DNA of 15,099 nt from Segatella salivae DSM 15606 (GCF_000185845.1 NZ_GL629647.1:113250-128348), one strand, 5' to 3'; counted from the first letter of the stretch, positions 7,042-14,487 are shown. The notes: generated by a model not told the origin, from the letters alone. Numbers and translations: made by a program.

Positions 7042-9327
7042 ATGAATTTAGAGTTAAATGATGGACAGCGTGCTGCTGTGGAATATTGCGACGGACCTCA
7101 GTTGGTGATTGCCGGTGCAGGTTCGGGCAAAACACGTGTACTTACGTATAAGATTGCCTATCTGATAGACGAAAAGCAGTATGAGCCTTGGAGTATTCTT
7201 GCGCTTACGTTCACAAATAAGGCCGCCAATGAAATGCGCAACCGTATCGCGAGAGTTGTGGGCCAAGATCGCACGCGCTACCTCTATATGGGAACATTCC
7301 ACAGCATTTTCTCAAGAATTCTTCGTGTCGAAGCTGAAAAATTGGGCTATTCGAAGCAATTTACCATCTATGATGAGTCAGACAGCCGGTCGTTGTTGAA
7401 AAGTATCATCAAAGAAATGCAGCTTGATGATAAAGTTTATAAGCCGGCCAGCGTACATGCAAAGATTAGCATGGCAAAGAATCATCTTATCCTGCCGAAT
7501 GCCTATGCGGTGGACCAGGATGCTTTGAAACGAGACGAACAAAACCGCCAAGGAAAAATTTATCAAATCTACCAGACATATCAACAGCGTTTGCAGACAG
7601 CCAACGCAATGGACTTCGACGATTTGTTGGTTCTCACATGGCGCCTCTTTAAGGAGCATGATGATATTCGAATCAAGTATGCGGAGCGATTTAAGTATGT
7701 GTTGGTTGATGAGTATCAAGATACAAACTACGTGCAGCAATGTATTGTTTTGCAGCTGACGCAAGAGCATCATCATGTGTGTGCGGTAGGAGATGACGCA
7801 CAGAGTATTTATGGTTTTCGGGGCGCAAATATTGATAACATTCTTGATTTTCAGAAGATCTACCCTGAGACAAAGCTCTTCAAACTCGAACAAAACTATC
7901 GTTCGACGCAGAATATTGTACAAGCGGCCAATAGTTTGATTCTCCACAACAAGCGACAAATACACAAAGACGTTTACAGCCGAAATGCCAAGGGCGAAAA
8001 GCTGGTACTACGTCCGGTCTATAGTGATAAGGAGGAGGCTGCTGTCGTTTGCCGATATATCAAACAATTGCAGCTGAAAGAACACTTCAATTACAGCGAT
8101 TTTGCCATTTTGTATCGCACCAATTCGCAGAGTAGAATCTTTGAGGAAGAGATGCGGCGGCAGACCATCCCATATCGCATTTTTGGAGGAATGAGCTTCT
8201 ATCAACGCAAAGAAATTAAGGATGTTTTGGCTTATTTCCGCGTTGTAGTTAACCCTGAAGACGAGGAGGCCATTCGCCGAATCATCAATTATCCCACACG
8301 CGGAATTGGCGCTTCGACGATTGAGAAGATTATCGCCTGTGCTCATTTAAATCATGAAAGCTTCTGGTCAATCCTCAATTCTCCCGTCAAATTTGGTCTG
8401 AAAGTTAATAATGGAACCCTAAATAAGCTCCGTTCTTTCACCGAACTGATGTCTTCGTTCATCGAAAAGGTCGACACAATGGATGCCTATCAGTTGGGCG
8501 TCAAAATCATTCAAGAAAGTGAAATTAATAAAGATATTTTCTCCTCAACCGACCCCGAGGCTATTTCGCGCCAGGAGAATATTGAGGAATTTGTGAATGG
8601 TTTACAAGATTTTGTTGAAAGTCGATGCGAAGAAGGGCGTGAGGAATATTCGAAACTTACGGATTTCCTCCAAGAAGTTTCGTTGCTGACCGATGTCGAA
8701 AGCGACGATGACAAAGAGGGCGAAAAAGTGAGCTTAATGACCATTCACGCAGCAAAAGGCTTGGAGTTTCCGACGGTTTTCATCGTCGGAATGGAAGAAA
8801 ATATCTTTCCCAGCCCAATGTCGTCAAGCAGCGCGCGCGAATTGGAAGAGGAGAGAAGATTGTTGTATGTTGCAATCACGCGTGCAGAGCAATACTGCTT
8901 TCTGACCTGTGCTAAAAACAGATGGCGATTCGGAAAATTGGAGTTCGGCACACCAAGCCGTTTCCTCAACGAAATTGACCCCGCTTTTATGGAGATTTTT
9001 AGTGACGATTTCGTTTCAGAGCGACCTTCGCGACCTGTTTCTCCGAAGCCTACTTTCACGGCTGCATCGATTCGTCCGGCGAAATTGAGACCAGTCAAAA
9101 TTCCGCCTGTCGTCTCAAAGAACCATGCAGACCAGCCCACATCGCAACCTATTTCTACGGCCGACGGACTGAAAATAGGCAGTGTCATCGAGCACCAGCG
9201 GTTTGGAATCGGAACGGTGGTGAATATTGAAGGGATGGGAGAGAATCAGAAGGCAACTGTCAACTTTAAGAATACGGGGCAGAAGGTTCTTTTGTTAAAG
9301 TTCGCCCGATATAGCATTATAGAGTAG
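7042..9327 (+). CDS. uvrD: UvrD/PcrA-type 3'-5' DNA helicase
   Basis: A superfamily 1A helicase of 761 aa, the usual PcrA/UvrD length, acting in nucleotide excision and mismatch repair and in clearing proteins from DNA. Motifs in order are: Gln9 of the Q motif, Walker A GAGSGKT at 25-31, TFTNKAANEM at 56-65 and GTFHS at 84-88. Next come Walker B DEYQD at 223-227, QSIYGFRGA from 254, EQNYRST, TIHAAKGLEF at 567-576 and LLYVAITRA near 607-615. The last 50 residues (IGSVIEHQRFGIGTVV onward) form the small Tudor-like C-terminal domain that in PcrA/UvrD contacts RNA polymerase, after a Pro/Ser-rich linker. The ATG at 7042 is 5 bp past the mtgA stop. An in-frame TTG at 7033 overlapping mtgA is unlikely to be the start. 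It is probably co-transcribed with mtgA and ends at a strong terminator. Confidence 0.96.
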   Translation: MNLELNDGQRAAVEYCDGPQLVIAGAGSGKTRVLTYKIAYLIDEKQYEPWSILALTFTNKAANEMRNRIARVVGQDRTRYLYMGTFHSIFSRILRVEAEKLGYSKQFTIYDESDSRSLLKSIIKEMQLDDKVYKPASVHAKISMAKNHLILPNAYAVDQDALKRDEQNRQGKIYQIYQTYQQRLQTANAMDFDDLLVLTWRLFKEHDDIRIKYAERFKYVLVDEYQDTNYVQQCIVLQLTQEHHHVCAVGDDAQSIYGFRGANIDNILDFQKIYPETKLFKLEQNYRSTQNIVQAANSLILHNKRQIHKDVYSRNAKGEKLVLRPVYSDKEEAAVVCRYIKQLQLKEHFNYSDFAILYRTNSQSRIFEEEMRRQTIPYRIFGGMSFYQRKEIKDVLAYFRVVVNPEDEEAIRRIINYPTRGIGASTIEKIIACAHLNHESFWSILNSPVKFGLKVNNGTLNKLRSFTELMSSFIEKVDTMDAYQLGVKIIQESEINKDIFSSTDPEAISRQENIEEFVNGLQDFVESRCEEGREEYSKLTDFLQEVSLLTDVESDDDKEGEKVSLMTIHAAKGLEFPTVFIVGMEENIFPSPMSSSSARELEEERRLLYVAITRAEQYCFLTCAKNRWRFGKLEFGTPSRFLNEIDPAFMEIFSDDFVSERPSRPVSPKPTFTAASIRPAKLRPVKIPPVVSKNHADQPTSQPISTADGLKIGSVIEHQRFGIGTVVNIEGMGENQKATVNFKNTGQKVLLLKFARYSIIE

Positions 9328-9335
9328 GCGATAAA

Positions 9336-9385
9336 CAAAAAAGAGGCAATATGTGATGTTTGGCGCATTCATATTGCCTTTTTTA
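9336..9385. terminator. Bidirectional terminator between uvrD and the nitroreductase gene
   Basis: A long stem, AAGAGGCAATATG-type left arm (9337-9353) against CATATTGCCTTTTTT (9370-9384), has A-rich sequence on the left and T-rich sequence on the right. It can therefore end transcription on both strands of this convergent pair. Confidence 0.85.
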
Positions 9386-9397
9386 TGCCTTTTTCTG

Positions 9398-9454
9398 GCT
9401 GTTGGCCGTTGTCAACGCGTAGCGCCGACCTCTGTTCTGCTTTTTGCCAACAGC
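9398..9454. repeat. Inverted repeat GCTGTTGGC / GCCAACAGC
   Basis: Perfect 9-bp arms (9398-9406 and 9446-9454) are separated by 39 bp and followed on the plus strand by TTTTA. It lies between the bidirectional terminator and the nitroreductase stop. It may be a second terminator for uvrD transcripts or a protein-binding site. Confidence 0.4.
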
Positions 9455-9467
9455 TTTTAGTCAGTCC

Positions 9468-9977
9468 TTAAACAAATTCTATAATTTCGTCTAAGGTTTT
9501 TCTCTGTTTTTCTTTTCCGACACAATCTTGTGCCGCATATCCCATCGGAACAATGGCCACGGCTTCATATCCGGGTTGGCCGAAAAGCGCATTGAGCCGT
9601 TGGGGATCAAAATTACAAACCCAACAAGTCCCAATTCCACATTCGGCTGCACTCAAACAAAGATGTTCTATCGCAATGGCAAGGTCGATATCTCCGTGTG
9701 GCTTGTCATCAAACGCACGAACCCAATTATTTGTCGTATCCTTCATGCAAATGACATAAAGTGGAGCCGAACGAAACCATTGCCTGTCGTAACATTGCAC
9801 AAGTTTCTCTTTTGCTGATTCAGAACCGACGACAATAAACTTCCAAGGCTGTCGATTTACTGCCGATGGAGCCATTCTTACACACTCCATGATATGTTCT
9901 AATGTTTGCTCATCAATTTTCTGCGCACTGAATTTGCGGGTGGAAAACCGCTTCTTACAAAGTTCTAAAAAATCCAT
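9468..9977 (-). CDS. Nitroreductase family protein
   Basis: A 169-aa protein of the FMN-dependent nitroreductase fold, which reduces nitro compounds, quinones or similar acceptors with NAD(P)H. It shows the N-terminal block RFSTRKF (FMN phosphate contacts), the APSAVNRQPWKF segment, and the downstream AIAIEHLCLSAAECGIGTCWVCNF and AIVPMGYA blocks. These are typical of the small single-domain members; the physiological substrate is unknown. I chose the ATG at 9977, giving MDFLELCKKRFSTRKF. A longer frame would start at 10010, but that stretch contains the -7 box of its own promoter and would lie upstream of the transcription start. It is divergent from the glutaredoxin-like gene, 111 bp apart, so the two could share redox-related control, which is inference only. 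Confidence 0.9.
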   Translation of the reverse strand: MDFLELCKKRFSTRKFSAQKIDEQTLEHIMECVRMAPSAVNRQPWKFIVVGSESAKEKLVQCYDRQWFRSAPLYVICMKDTTNNWVRAFDDKPHGDIDLAIAIEHLCLSAAECGIGTCWVCNFDPQRLNALFGQPGYEAVAIVPMGYAAQDCVGKEKQRKTLDEIIEFV

Positions 9978-9998
9978 AAGTTTATGTTTTGTCCGCGT

Positions 9999-10006
9999 CA
10001 AAGATA
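9999..10006 (-). promoter_or_regulatory. -7 box (TATCTTTG) of the nitroreductase gene
   Basis: A perfect TAnnTTTG match on the minus strand, 21 nt before the ATG at 9977. It decides the start codon of that gene. Confidence 0.65.
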
Positions 10007-10048
10007 ACAAAATTTATTGATTTTGATAATGATTCCAAAGTTTTTATG

Positions 10049-10056
10049 TAAGTTTG
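10049..10056 (+). promoter_or_regulatory. -7 box (TAAGTTTG) of the glutaredoxin-like gene
   Basis: TAAGTTTG matches TAnnTTTG and lies 32 nt before the ATG. A TTTG at 10022-10025 is present but the 23-nt spacing is slightly long. Confidence 0.6.
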
Positions 10057-10088
10057 CAATGAATTATGAGTATTAAAACATTAAGATT

Positions 10089-10385
10089 ATGATTAAAATT
10101 TATGGAATGAAGTCCTGCCCCGATTGTTCGTTTGTAGACGAGCAGGTTAAGGGCAATGGCCGTTACGAAGTGATAGATATTGGTGAGCATGTGAGGAACT
10201 TAAAAGCTTTTTTGGCATTGCGAGACAACAATCCGGTGTTCGACGACGCTAAAAAACATGGTTATGCTGGCATTCCGTGCTTCGTCTTAGAAGACGGACG
10301 TGTGACGCTCTCACCGGAAGAAGCTGGCTTGAAATCTCGTCAGGATGAGGCGCCAAGCTGCAGCATTGACGGAAAGGGTTGTTAG
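10089..10385 (+). CDS. Glutaredoxin-like thiol-disulfide protein (CPDC motif)
   Basis: A 98-aa protein with a predicted thioredoxin/glutaredoxin fold. It starts with a beta strand, IKIYGM, followed by the redox motif CPDC (Cys10, Cys13) at the start of the first helix. The GIPC segment near residues 61-64 supplies the cis-proline typical of the fold, and VLEDGRV forms the last strand pair. The tail has two further Cys (CSIDGKGC) that could serve as an extra thiol pair or metal ligands. It has no signal peptide, so it is cytoplasmic. It matches the group usually annotated as glutaredoxin-related protein; the partner is unknown. It is a single-gene unit with promoter and terminator, divergent from a nitroreductase and followed by a tandem repeat array. 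Confidence 0.85.
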   Translation: MIKIYGMKSCPDCSFVDEQVKGNGRYEVIDIGEHVRNLKAFLALRDNNPVFDDAKKHGYAGIPCFVLEDGRVTLSPEEAGLKSRQDEAPSCSIDGKGC

Positions 10386-10389
10386 TTTT

Positions 10390-10420
10390 AAGCGAAAAAC
10401 TTCTTTTCGCTTTTATTATT
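10390..10420 (+). terminator. Intrinsic terminator of the glutaredoxin-like gene
   Basis: A perfect 9-bp stem AAGCGAAAA/TTTTCGCTT (10390-10398 with 10404-10412), a 5-nt loop and a T-rich tail, 4 bp past the stop codon. It separates the gene from the repeat array. Confidence 0.85.
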
Positions 10421-10427
10421 TTATCGG

Positions 10428-10724
10428 TTTTTCATGAAAAACTGCTCGGCAACGGGTGTAAATTTTTAGTTTTTCATGAAAAACTGCTCGGGGACGGGGT
10501 ACAATCATCAGATTTTGTGAAAAACTGCTCGGGGACGGGGTACAATCATCAGATTTCGTGAAAAACTGCTCGGGGACGGGGTACAATTATCAGATTTTGA
10601 CGAAAAACTGCTCGGGGACGGGGTACAATCATCAGATTTTGTGAAAAACTGCTCGGGGACGGGGTACAATCATCAGAATTCGTGAAAAACTGCTCGGGGA
10701 CGGGTGTAAATTATCAGATTTTGA
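10428..10724. repeat. Tandem repeat array, subfamily A (7 units of 41-42 bp)
   Basis: Seven units share the core GAAAAACTGCTCGGGGACGG, followed by GGTACAATCATCAG or a close variant. The CGG anchors start at 10448, 10490, 10531, 10572, 10614, 10655 and 10696, giving a period of 41 or 42. The first and last units have GGGTGTAAAT in place of GGGGTACAAT, so the edges are more diverged than the middle. Most units carry two G runs of four. Each unit boundary holds a short TTTT-nnn-AAAA type palindrome (for example TTTTTCATGAAAAA at the first units). Units are contiguous with no unique spacers. Confidence 0.95.
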
Positions 10725-10732
10725 TGAAAAGT

Positions 10733-11140
10733 GTTCATACACCCGGGGTAGATGAGCAGAAATTGCTGATTTTTGATAAAACACCCGGGGTAGATGAACA
10801 GAAATTGCTGATTTTTGATAAAACACTCGGGGTAGATGAGTAGAAATTGCTGATTTTTGATAAAACACCCGGGGTAGATGAACAGAAATTGCCGATTTTT
10901 GATAAAACACCCGTGGTAGATGAACGAAAATCGCGTGATTCTGATAAAACACCTGGGGACAATTGCAGAAAATTGCGTGATTCTGATAAAACACCCGGGG
11001 TAGATGAATAGAAATTGCGTGATTCTGATAAAACACCCGGGGTAGATGAACGAAAATCGCGTGATTCTGATAAAACACCCGAGGTAGATGAACAGAAATT
11101 GTGTGATTCTGAAAAAATACTCGGGGATATGGCCAGTTTT
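10733..11140. repeat. Tandem repeat array, subfamily B (10 units of exactly 42 bp)
   Basis: Ten units share GATAAAACACCCGGGGTAGA, followed by TGAACAGAAATTG or a close variant. The GGGG anchors (some with one substitution) lie at 10745, 10787, 10829, 10871, 10913, 10955, 10997, 11039, 11081 and 11123, every one 42 bp apart. Units up to the fourth join through CTGATTTTTGAT, later ones through CGTGATTCTGAT, a compensated one-base shift that keeps the period. The general layout (A-rich run, CGGGG centre, CAG/ATTG tail) resembles subfamily A, so both probably descend from one unit. A weak further copy (CTCGGTTTTTCGTCAAAA, 11163-11180) follows. Confidence 0.95.
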
Positions 11141-11244
11141 TTAATGAGAATTGAATAGAGAACTCGGTTTTTCGTCAAAATGAGGCTTCAAACAGAAGTT
11201 TGGCTGTGGTTTCTGTTCAGTTTTTGGTTTGTTTTTGAATATAA

Positions 11245-11298
11245 GAAAAGTCTCCTTTCCAAATCAAAGCTTTGTTGTGATTGGAAAAGAGACTTTTT
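11245..11298. terminator. Long hairpin terminator at the 3' side of the NCS2 permease gene
   Basis: An almost perfect stem joins AAAAGTCTCCTTTCCAAATCA (near 11246-11265) with TGATTGGAAAAGAGACTTTTT (near 11278-11297). It has a T5 run on the plus strand and a weaker TTTTCTTAT on the minus strand. It is likely bidirectional, ending both permease transcripts and any transcript crossing the repeats. Confidence 0.75.
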
Positions 11299-11412
11299 GT
11301 TCAGTTTATTTCGTGTGCCTGAGGTTTGTCTATCGACGGCCGAACCGCAGGCTTATTGAGTTACGCTCTACTGCTGTTTGCGTTCAGAATAAGAGCCTTT
11401 TTTGCAGTCATT

Positions 11413-12711
11413 CTAACTCAGAATGAAATTGAGGAGGAACAAGACGGATAAAATCAGTAGCGTGGGATTAAGCACTTTGTATTGTTGGGTGCATAACTTG
11501 AGGATAACATAACTTAGGATGCCCATGTAGATTCCATCCGCAATAGAATAACAAAGCACCATCGTAATCATGGTGATAAACGCGGGGAAAGCTTCACTTA
11601 CTTCTGTCAGTTCGAGTTGTTTCACGCTGTCGAGCATGAGCACGCCGACAAGGACCAACGCGCCGCTTGTCGCTGCGCTGGGAATCAGCATGAATAGGGG
11701 AGAAAGGAAGAGCGAAATGATGAACAGCAGTCCAACGACAGCAGAAGTCAGTCCACTTCGTCCGCCTTCGGCAATTCCTGACGCGCTCTCTACGTAGGTA
11801 GTCAGTGTGCTTGACCCGAGGAAGGCTCCGCATGTGGTTCCGATGGCATCGCTCATCATGGCTTCCTTAATATGGGGGATAGAACCATCTTTGCCAACGA
11901 TTCCGGTCTTATAGGCCAGTCCCACAAGAGTTCCGACCGTGTCGAAGATGTTTACCATGAGCAGAGAAATAACCACTAAGCCCGTTTTGAGCGTGAAGAG
12001 TCCGGTAAAGTCAAAATGAGCAAAGATTGGGCTGATATCCTGTGGCATATCAACAGGCAGCCAGCCAGTAGGGAACTTTGTTACGCCCATCGGAATGCCG
12101 ATCAGCGTTGTGATGATGATGCTCAGGAACAATGCTCCCTTTACGCGGCGGGCCATTAAAACACCGCTGAGGATGATTCCAATGACCCCTAAAATTGCCG
12201 TGGGCGTGAATTTTCCAAGCCCAACATAGGTCGCGCTGTTAGCGACAATGATTTCGGCGTTCTTTAATCCGATAAAAGCTATAAACATTCCGATGCCGGC
12301 GGATATAGCATAGCGTAGGTTTTGTGGGATTGCATTGAGAATATGCTCCCGTATGTTCAAGAATGTGATGAGCAGGAAGACAATACCCTCAGCGAGCATA
12401 ATGGCTAAGGATTGCTGCCAGGTGTAGTGCATCGCTTGGCATAAAGTGAATGCGAAAAATGCGTTTAGACCCATACTCGGCGCTTGGGCGAAAGGAAGCT
12501 TCGCCATAAATGCAAGCAGCAACGTTGCGATGGCAGAAGCAATTGCAGTTGCTGTAAAAAGCGCGCCTTTGTCCATTCCTGTCGTGCTCAGAATGTCAGG
12601 ATTGACTGCAAGGATGTAACACATGGTGAGAAAAGTGGTAGCTCCGGCCACAATTTCTGTGCGAGCCTTCATCGTAGAGGAATTAAATCCTAAAGCTTTT
12701 TGTAAGAACAT
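11413..12711 (-). CDS. NCS2 family purine permease, AzgA type (guanine/hypoxanthine transporter)
   Basis: A 432-aa inner membrane protein with about 12-14 hydrophobic segments, probably importing hypoxanthine, guanine or adenine with protons for salvage. The N-terminal LGF-type start followed by TEIVAGATTFLTMCYILAVNP is characteristic of the AzgA branch (PbuG, GhxP, YjcD). QAPSMGLNAFFAF in the third segment and SSTLTTYVESASGIAEGGRSG are the two family-typical substrate and cation regions. I chose the ATG at 12711. A TTG at 12735 would extend the frame by eight residues, but it falls inside the -7 box of the gene's own promoter. It stands alone, with no purine enzyme beside it. The exact purine specificity cannot be read from the sequence. 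Confidence 0.9.
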   Translation of the reverse strand: MFLQKALGFNSSTMKARTEIVAGATTFLTMCYILAVNPDILSTTGMDKGALFTATAIASAIATLLLAFMAKLPFAQAPSMGLNAFFAFTLCQAMHYTWQQSLAIMLAEGIVFLLITFLNIREHILNAIPQNLRYAISAGIGMFIAFIGLKNAEIIVANSATYVGLGKFTPTAILGVIGIILSGVLMARRVKGALFLSIIITTLIGIPMGVTKFPTGWLPVDMPQDISPIFAHFDFTGLFTLKTGLVVISLLMVNIFDTVGTLVGLAYKTGIVGKDGSIPHIKEAMMSDAIGTTCGAFLGSSTLTTYVESASGIAEGGRSGLTSAVVGLLFIISLFLSPLFMLIPSAATSGALVLVGVLMLDSVKQLELTEVSEAFPAFITMITMVLCYSIADGIYMGILSYVILKLCTQQYKVLNPTLLILSVLFLLNFILS

Positions 12712-12732
12712 TGTTTTTAAGTTTGATTGCAA

Positions 12733-12740
12733 CAAAATTA
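12733..12740 (-). promoter_or_regulatory. -7 box (TAATTTTG) of the NCS2 permease gene
   Basis: A perfect TAnnTTTG match on the minus strand, 21 nt before the ATG at 12711. This implies a very short leader and excludes the TTG start. Confidence 0.65.
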
Positions 12741-12779
12741 CGAAATAACTATAAATTGATTAAAACATTTTACAAGAAA

Positions 12780-12817
12780 AATGAAAGAGAGCCTCACCTT
12801 TTTACAAGGAGAGGCTC
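12780..12817 (-). terminator. Intrinsic terminator of the DASS transporter gene
   Basis: Stem GAGCCTC/GAGGCTC (12789-12795 with 12811-12817) extends inward by CCTT/AAGG after one mismatch. It is followed on the minus strand by TCTTTCATTTTTC, 22 bp past the stop codon. Confidence 0.8.
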
Positions 12818-12838
12818 AAAATGTGGATTTATTTATGA

Positions 12839-14308
12839 TTAGAAAACACCTAATTTAGAGAAAAGAGCCAATGCACCGATGCCTAAAATCAAAGTGACGA
12901 TACCGACTGACACTCCGACTTTGAGCATATCGTTTTGCTTGACTAATCCTGTTGAGAAAGCTATGGCATTTGGTGGCGTACTGATTGGGAGGCACATTGC
13001 CGCACTTGCAGCGATTGCAATACCGACTAAAACGGTTACTGTACCACCGATCATATTCAAACCATCGCCCATTCCTTTACATACAACGGCGAGGATAGGC
13101 ACAAGTAGGGCTGCTGTTGCGGTATTGGAAATGAAGTTACTCAAAAGATAGCAAATGAGACATGCGATAACGAGGATTACGACCGGATTCCAAGCTCCGA
13201 ATGGAATACTCTTAATGGCATTCTCTGCCAAACCTGTTCCGTTCATTGCATTACCCAAGGCAAAGCCTCCCGCAACCATCCAGATGACTGACCAATCTAT
13301 TTCTTGCAAATCTTTTGCTGTGATTACGCCGCAAAACGCAAATACAGCTATAGGAAGCATCGCCACTGTGTTTGCATTGATGCCAAATAAATCTTTTCCT
13401 TTAATCCATAAGAATATTGTGAGCAGGAAAGTGATAGCCACAACCACTGTGCGCCAATTGTGAGAGACTTCTCCTGCAATTTCAATCTTAATTGTCTTTT
13501 GTGTGAATGGGAAGAAATGAAGAATCAGTCGCCATGCAATAATAAGGAGGATAATAACTAAAGGAACCATCACCATCATCCAATGTGAGAATGTTATTCC
13601 AGTATTTAGTCCTGCTGGGTCGTTTAGATACTTCAGCGCAAATACATTAGGGGGCGTTCCGATTGGAGTACCCATACCTCCGAGATTAGCACCAACAGGA
13701 ATGGCCATCGTGAGCGCAATTCTTCCTTTTCCATTTGCAGGGAGTGCTTTGAACACGGGAGTTAAGAAGGTGAGCATCATGGCTGCCGTTGCCGTGTTGG
13801 AAATAAACATAGAGAATACTCCTGTGATGAGAAGGAAACCTAAAAGCACATATTCACTCTTCTGACCGAATGGTTTCATTAATATTCTTGCCATAAGAAC
13901 ATCAAGCCCACTCTTTGTTGCTGCGATAGCTAATATAAAGCCTCCAAGGAATAAAATAATTGTAGGATCAGCAAAACATGCCATTACTCCTACATGATCA
14001 AGCATCGTTCCATACTGATCTTCTGTGCCTTGAAAGAAGGAGAACGACGAGTCACTGACGCAAAAGAGCAGTATGAAGATAATTGTAATAGACGTTGCCC
14101 ATGCAGGGATAGCTTCTGTTATCCACAGCAAAACGGCCATAACGAAAATAGCAATGACACGTTGTTGGACAATAGTAAGGCCATCAATGTCAAAGAAACT
14201 ACTCGGAAGATTCCACACGATTACGGTTAAGAGCGCCGTAATCAAACACATCAGGAATTTCTTTTTATTGAAATCACCCGATAAAACAGATTTGATTGAG
14301 TCTTGCAT
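12839..14308 (-). CDS. DASS/SLC13 family sodium-coupled anion symporter
   Basis: A 489-aa inner membrane protein of the divalent anion:sodium symporter family, which carries C4-dicarboxylates such as succinate, or sulfate, into the cell. The family's inverted-repeat fold is marked by two SNT motifs, SNTATAAMM at 170-178 and SNTATAALL from 394. Each is followed about 40-60 residues later by a proline-rich substrate loop, GTPIGTPPN and LPISTPPNA. These are the sodium and substrate sites known from VcINDY. An N-terminal cytoplasmic stretch with KKK precedes the first helix. The TPPN loops favour dicarboxylates, but sulfate cannot be excluded. The ATG at 14308 is well placed behind a full promoter. 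There is no neighbour in the same pathway; Bacteroidota commonly ferment to succinate. Confidence 0.92.
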   Translation of the reverse strand: MQDSIKSVLSGDFNKKKFLMCLITALLTVIVWNLPSSFFDIDGLTIVQQRVIAIFVMAVLLWITEAIPAWATSITIIFILLFCVSDSSFSFFQGTEDQYGTMLDHVGVMACFADPTIILFLGGFILAIAATKSGLDVLMARILMKPFGQKSEYVLLGFLLITGVFSMFISNTATAAMMLTFLTPVFKALPANGKGRIALTMAIPVGANLGGMGTPIGTPPNVFALKYLNDPAGLNTGITFSHWMMVMVPLVIILLIIAWRLILHFFPFTQKTIKIEIAGEVSHNWRTVVVAITFLLTIFLWIKGKDLFGINANTVAMLPIAVFAFCGVITAKDLQEIDWSVIWMVAGGFALGNAMNGTGLAENAIKSIPFGAWNPVVILVIACLICYLLSNFISNTATAALLVPILAVVCKGMGDGLNMIGGTVTVLVGIAIAASAAMCLPISTPPNAIAFSTGLVKQNDMLKVGVSVGIVTLILGIGALALFSKLGVF

Positions 14309-14360
14309 AAATTATTAATGTTTTTATGGTTATAAGAACTTTTTATATAAATTCGGTTGA

Positions 14361-14392
14361 CAAAATTACATTAAAAATATGAATATAGCAAA
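14361..14392 (-). promoter_or_regulatory. Promoter of the DASS transporter gene
   Basis: On the minus strand TTTG (14389-14392), a 20-nt spacer and TAATTTTG (14361-14368) match both Bacteroidota consensus boxes. The -7 box is 52 nt before the ATG. Confidence 0.75.
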
Positions 14393-14457
14393 TAAGTAAC
14401 TTTGTTTTTTCATATTAGATGCTTTCAATAGTTATAAATAATAGTCTGTTAGAAAAT

Positions 14458-14482
14458 AAAAAAGAGATGCTGTTGCATCTCC
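14458..14482 (-). terminator. Intrinsic terminator of tRNA-Lys
   Basis: A perfect stem GAGATGC/GCATCTC (14464-14470 with 14475-14481) with a 4-nt loop is followed on the minus strand by six T, starting 7 bp past the tRNA 3' end. Confidence 0.9.
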
Positions 14483-14487
14483 TTTCG

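Noticed and set aside
7378..7965. 195-codon minus-strand frame inside uvrD
   Set aside because: It lies wholly within the helicase coding region with clear motifs on the plus strand, so it is a shadow frame with no recognisable domain.
10379..10561. Plus-strand open frame of 60 codons after the glutaredoxin-like gene
   Set aside because: It overlaps the glutaredoxin stop, the terminator hairpin and the first repeat units, and its peptide only mirrors the repeats.
10428..11140. CRISPR array
   Set aside because: Units are contiguous and similar along their whole length. There are no unique spacers of constant size and no cas genes.
10632..11178. Two overlapping minus-strand open frames (148 and 147 codons) of 14-residue repeats such as LPRVFYQNHAI and GVLSESRDF
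   Set aside because: Both run through the same 42-bp tandem units, where a period divisible by three keeps any stop-free frame open. They lack domains, promoters and a plausible start, and run into the A units whose 41-bp steps break the frame pattern.
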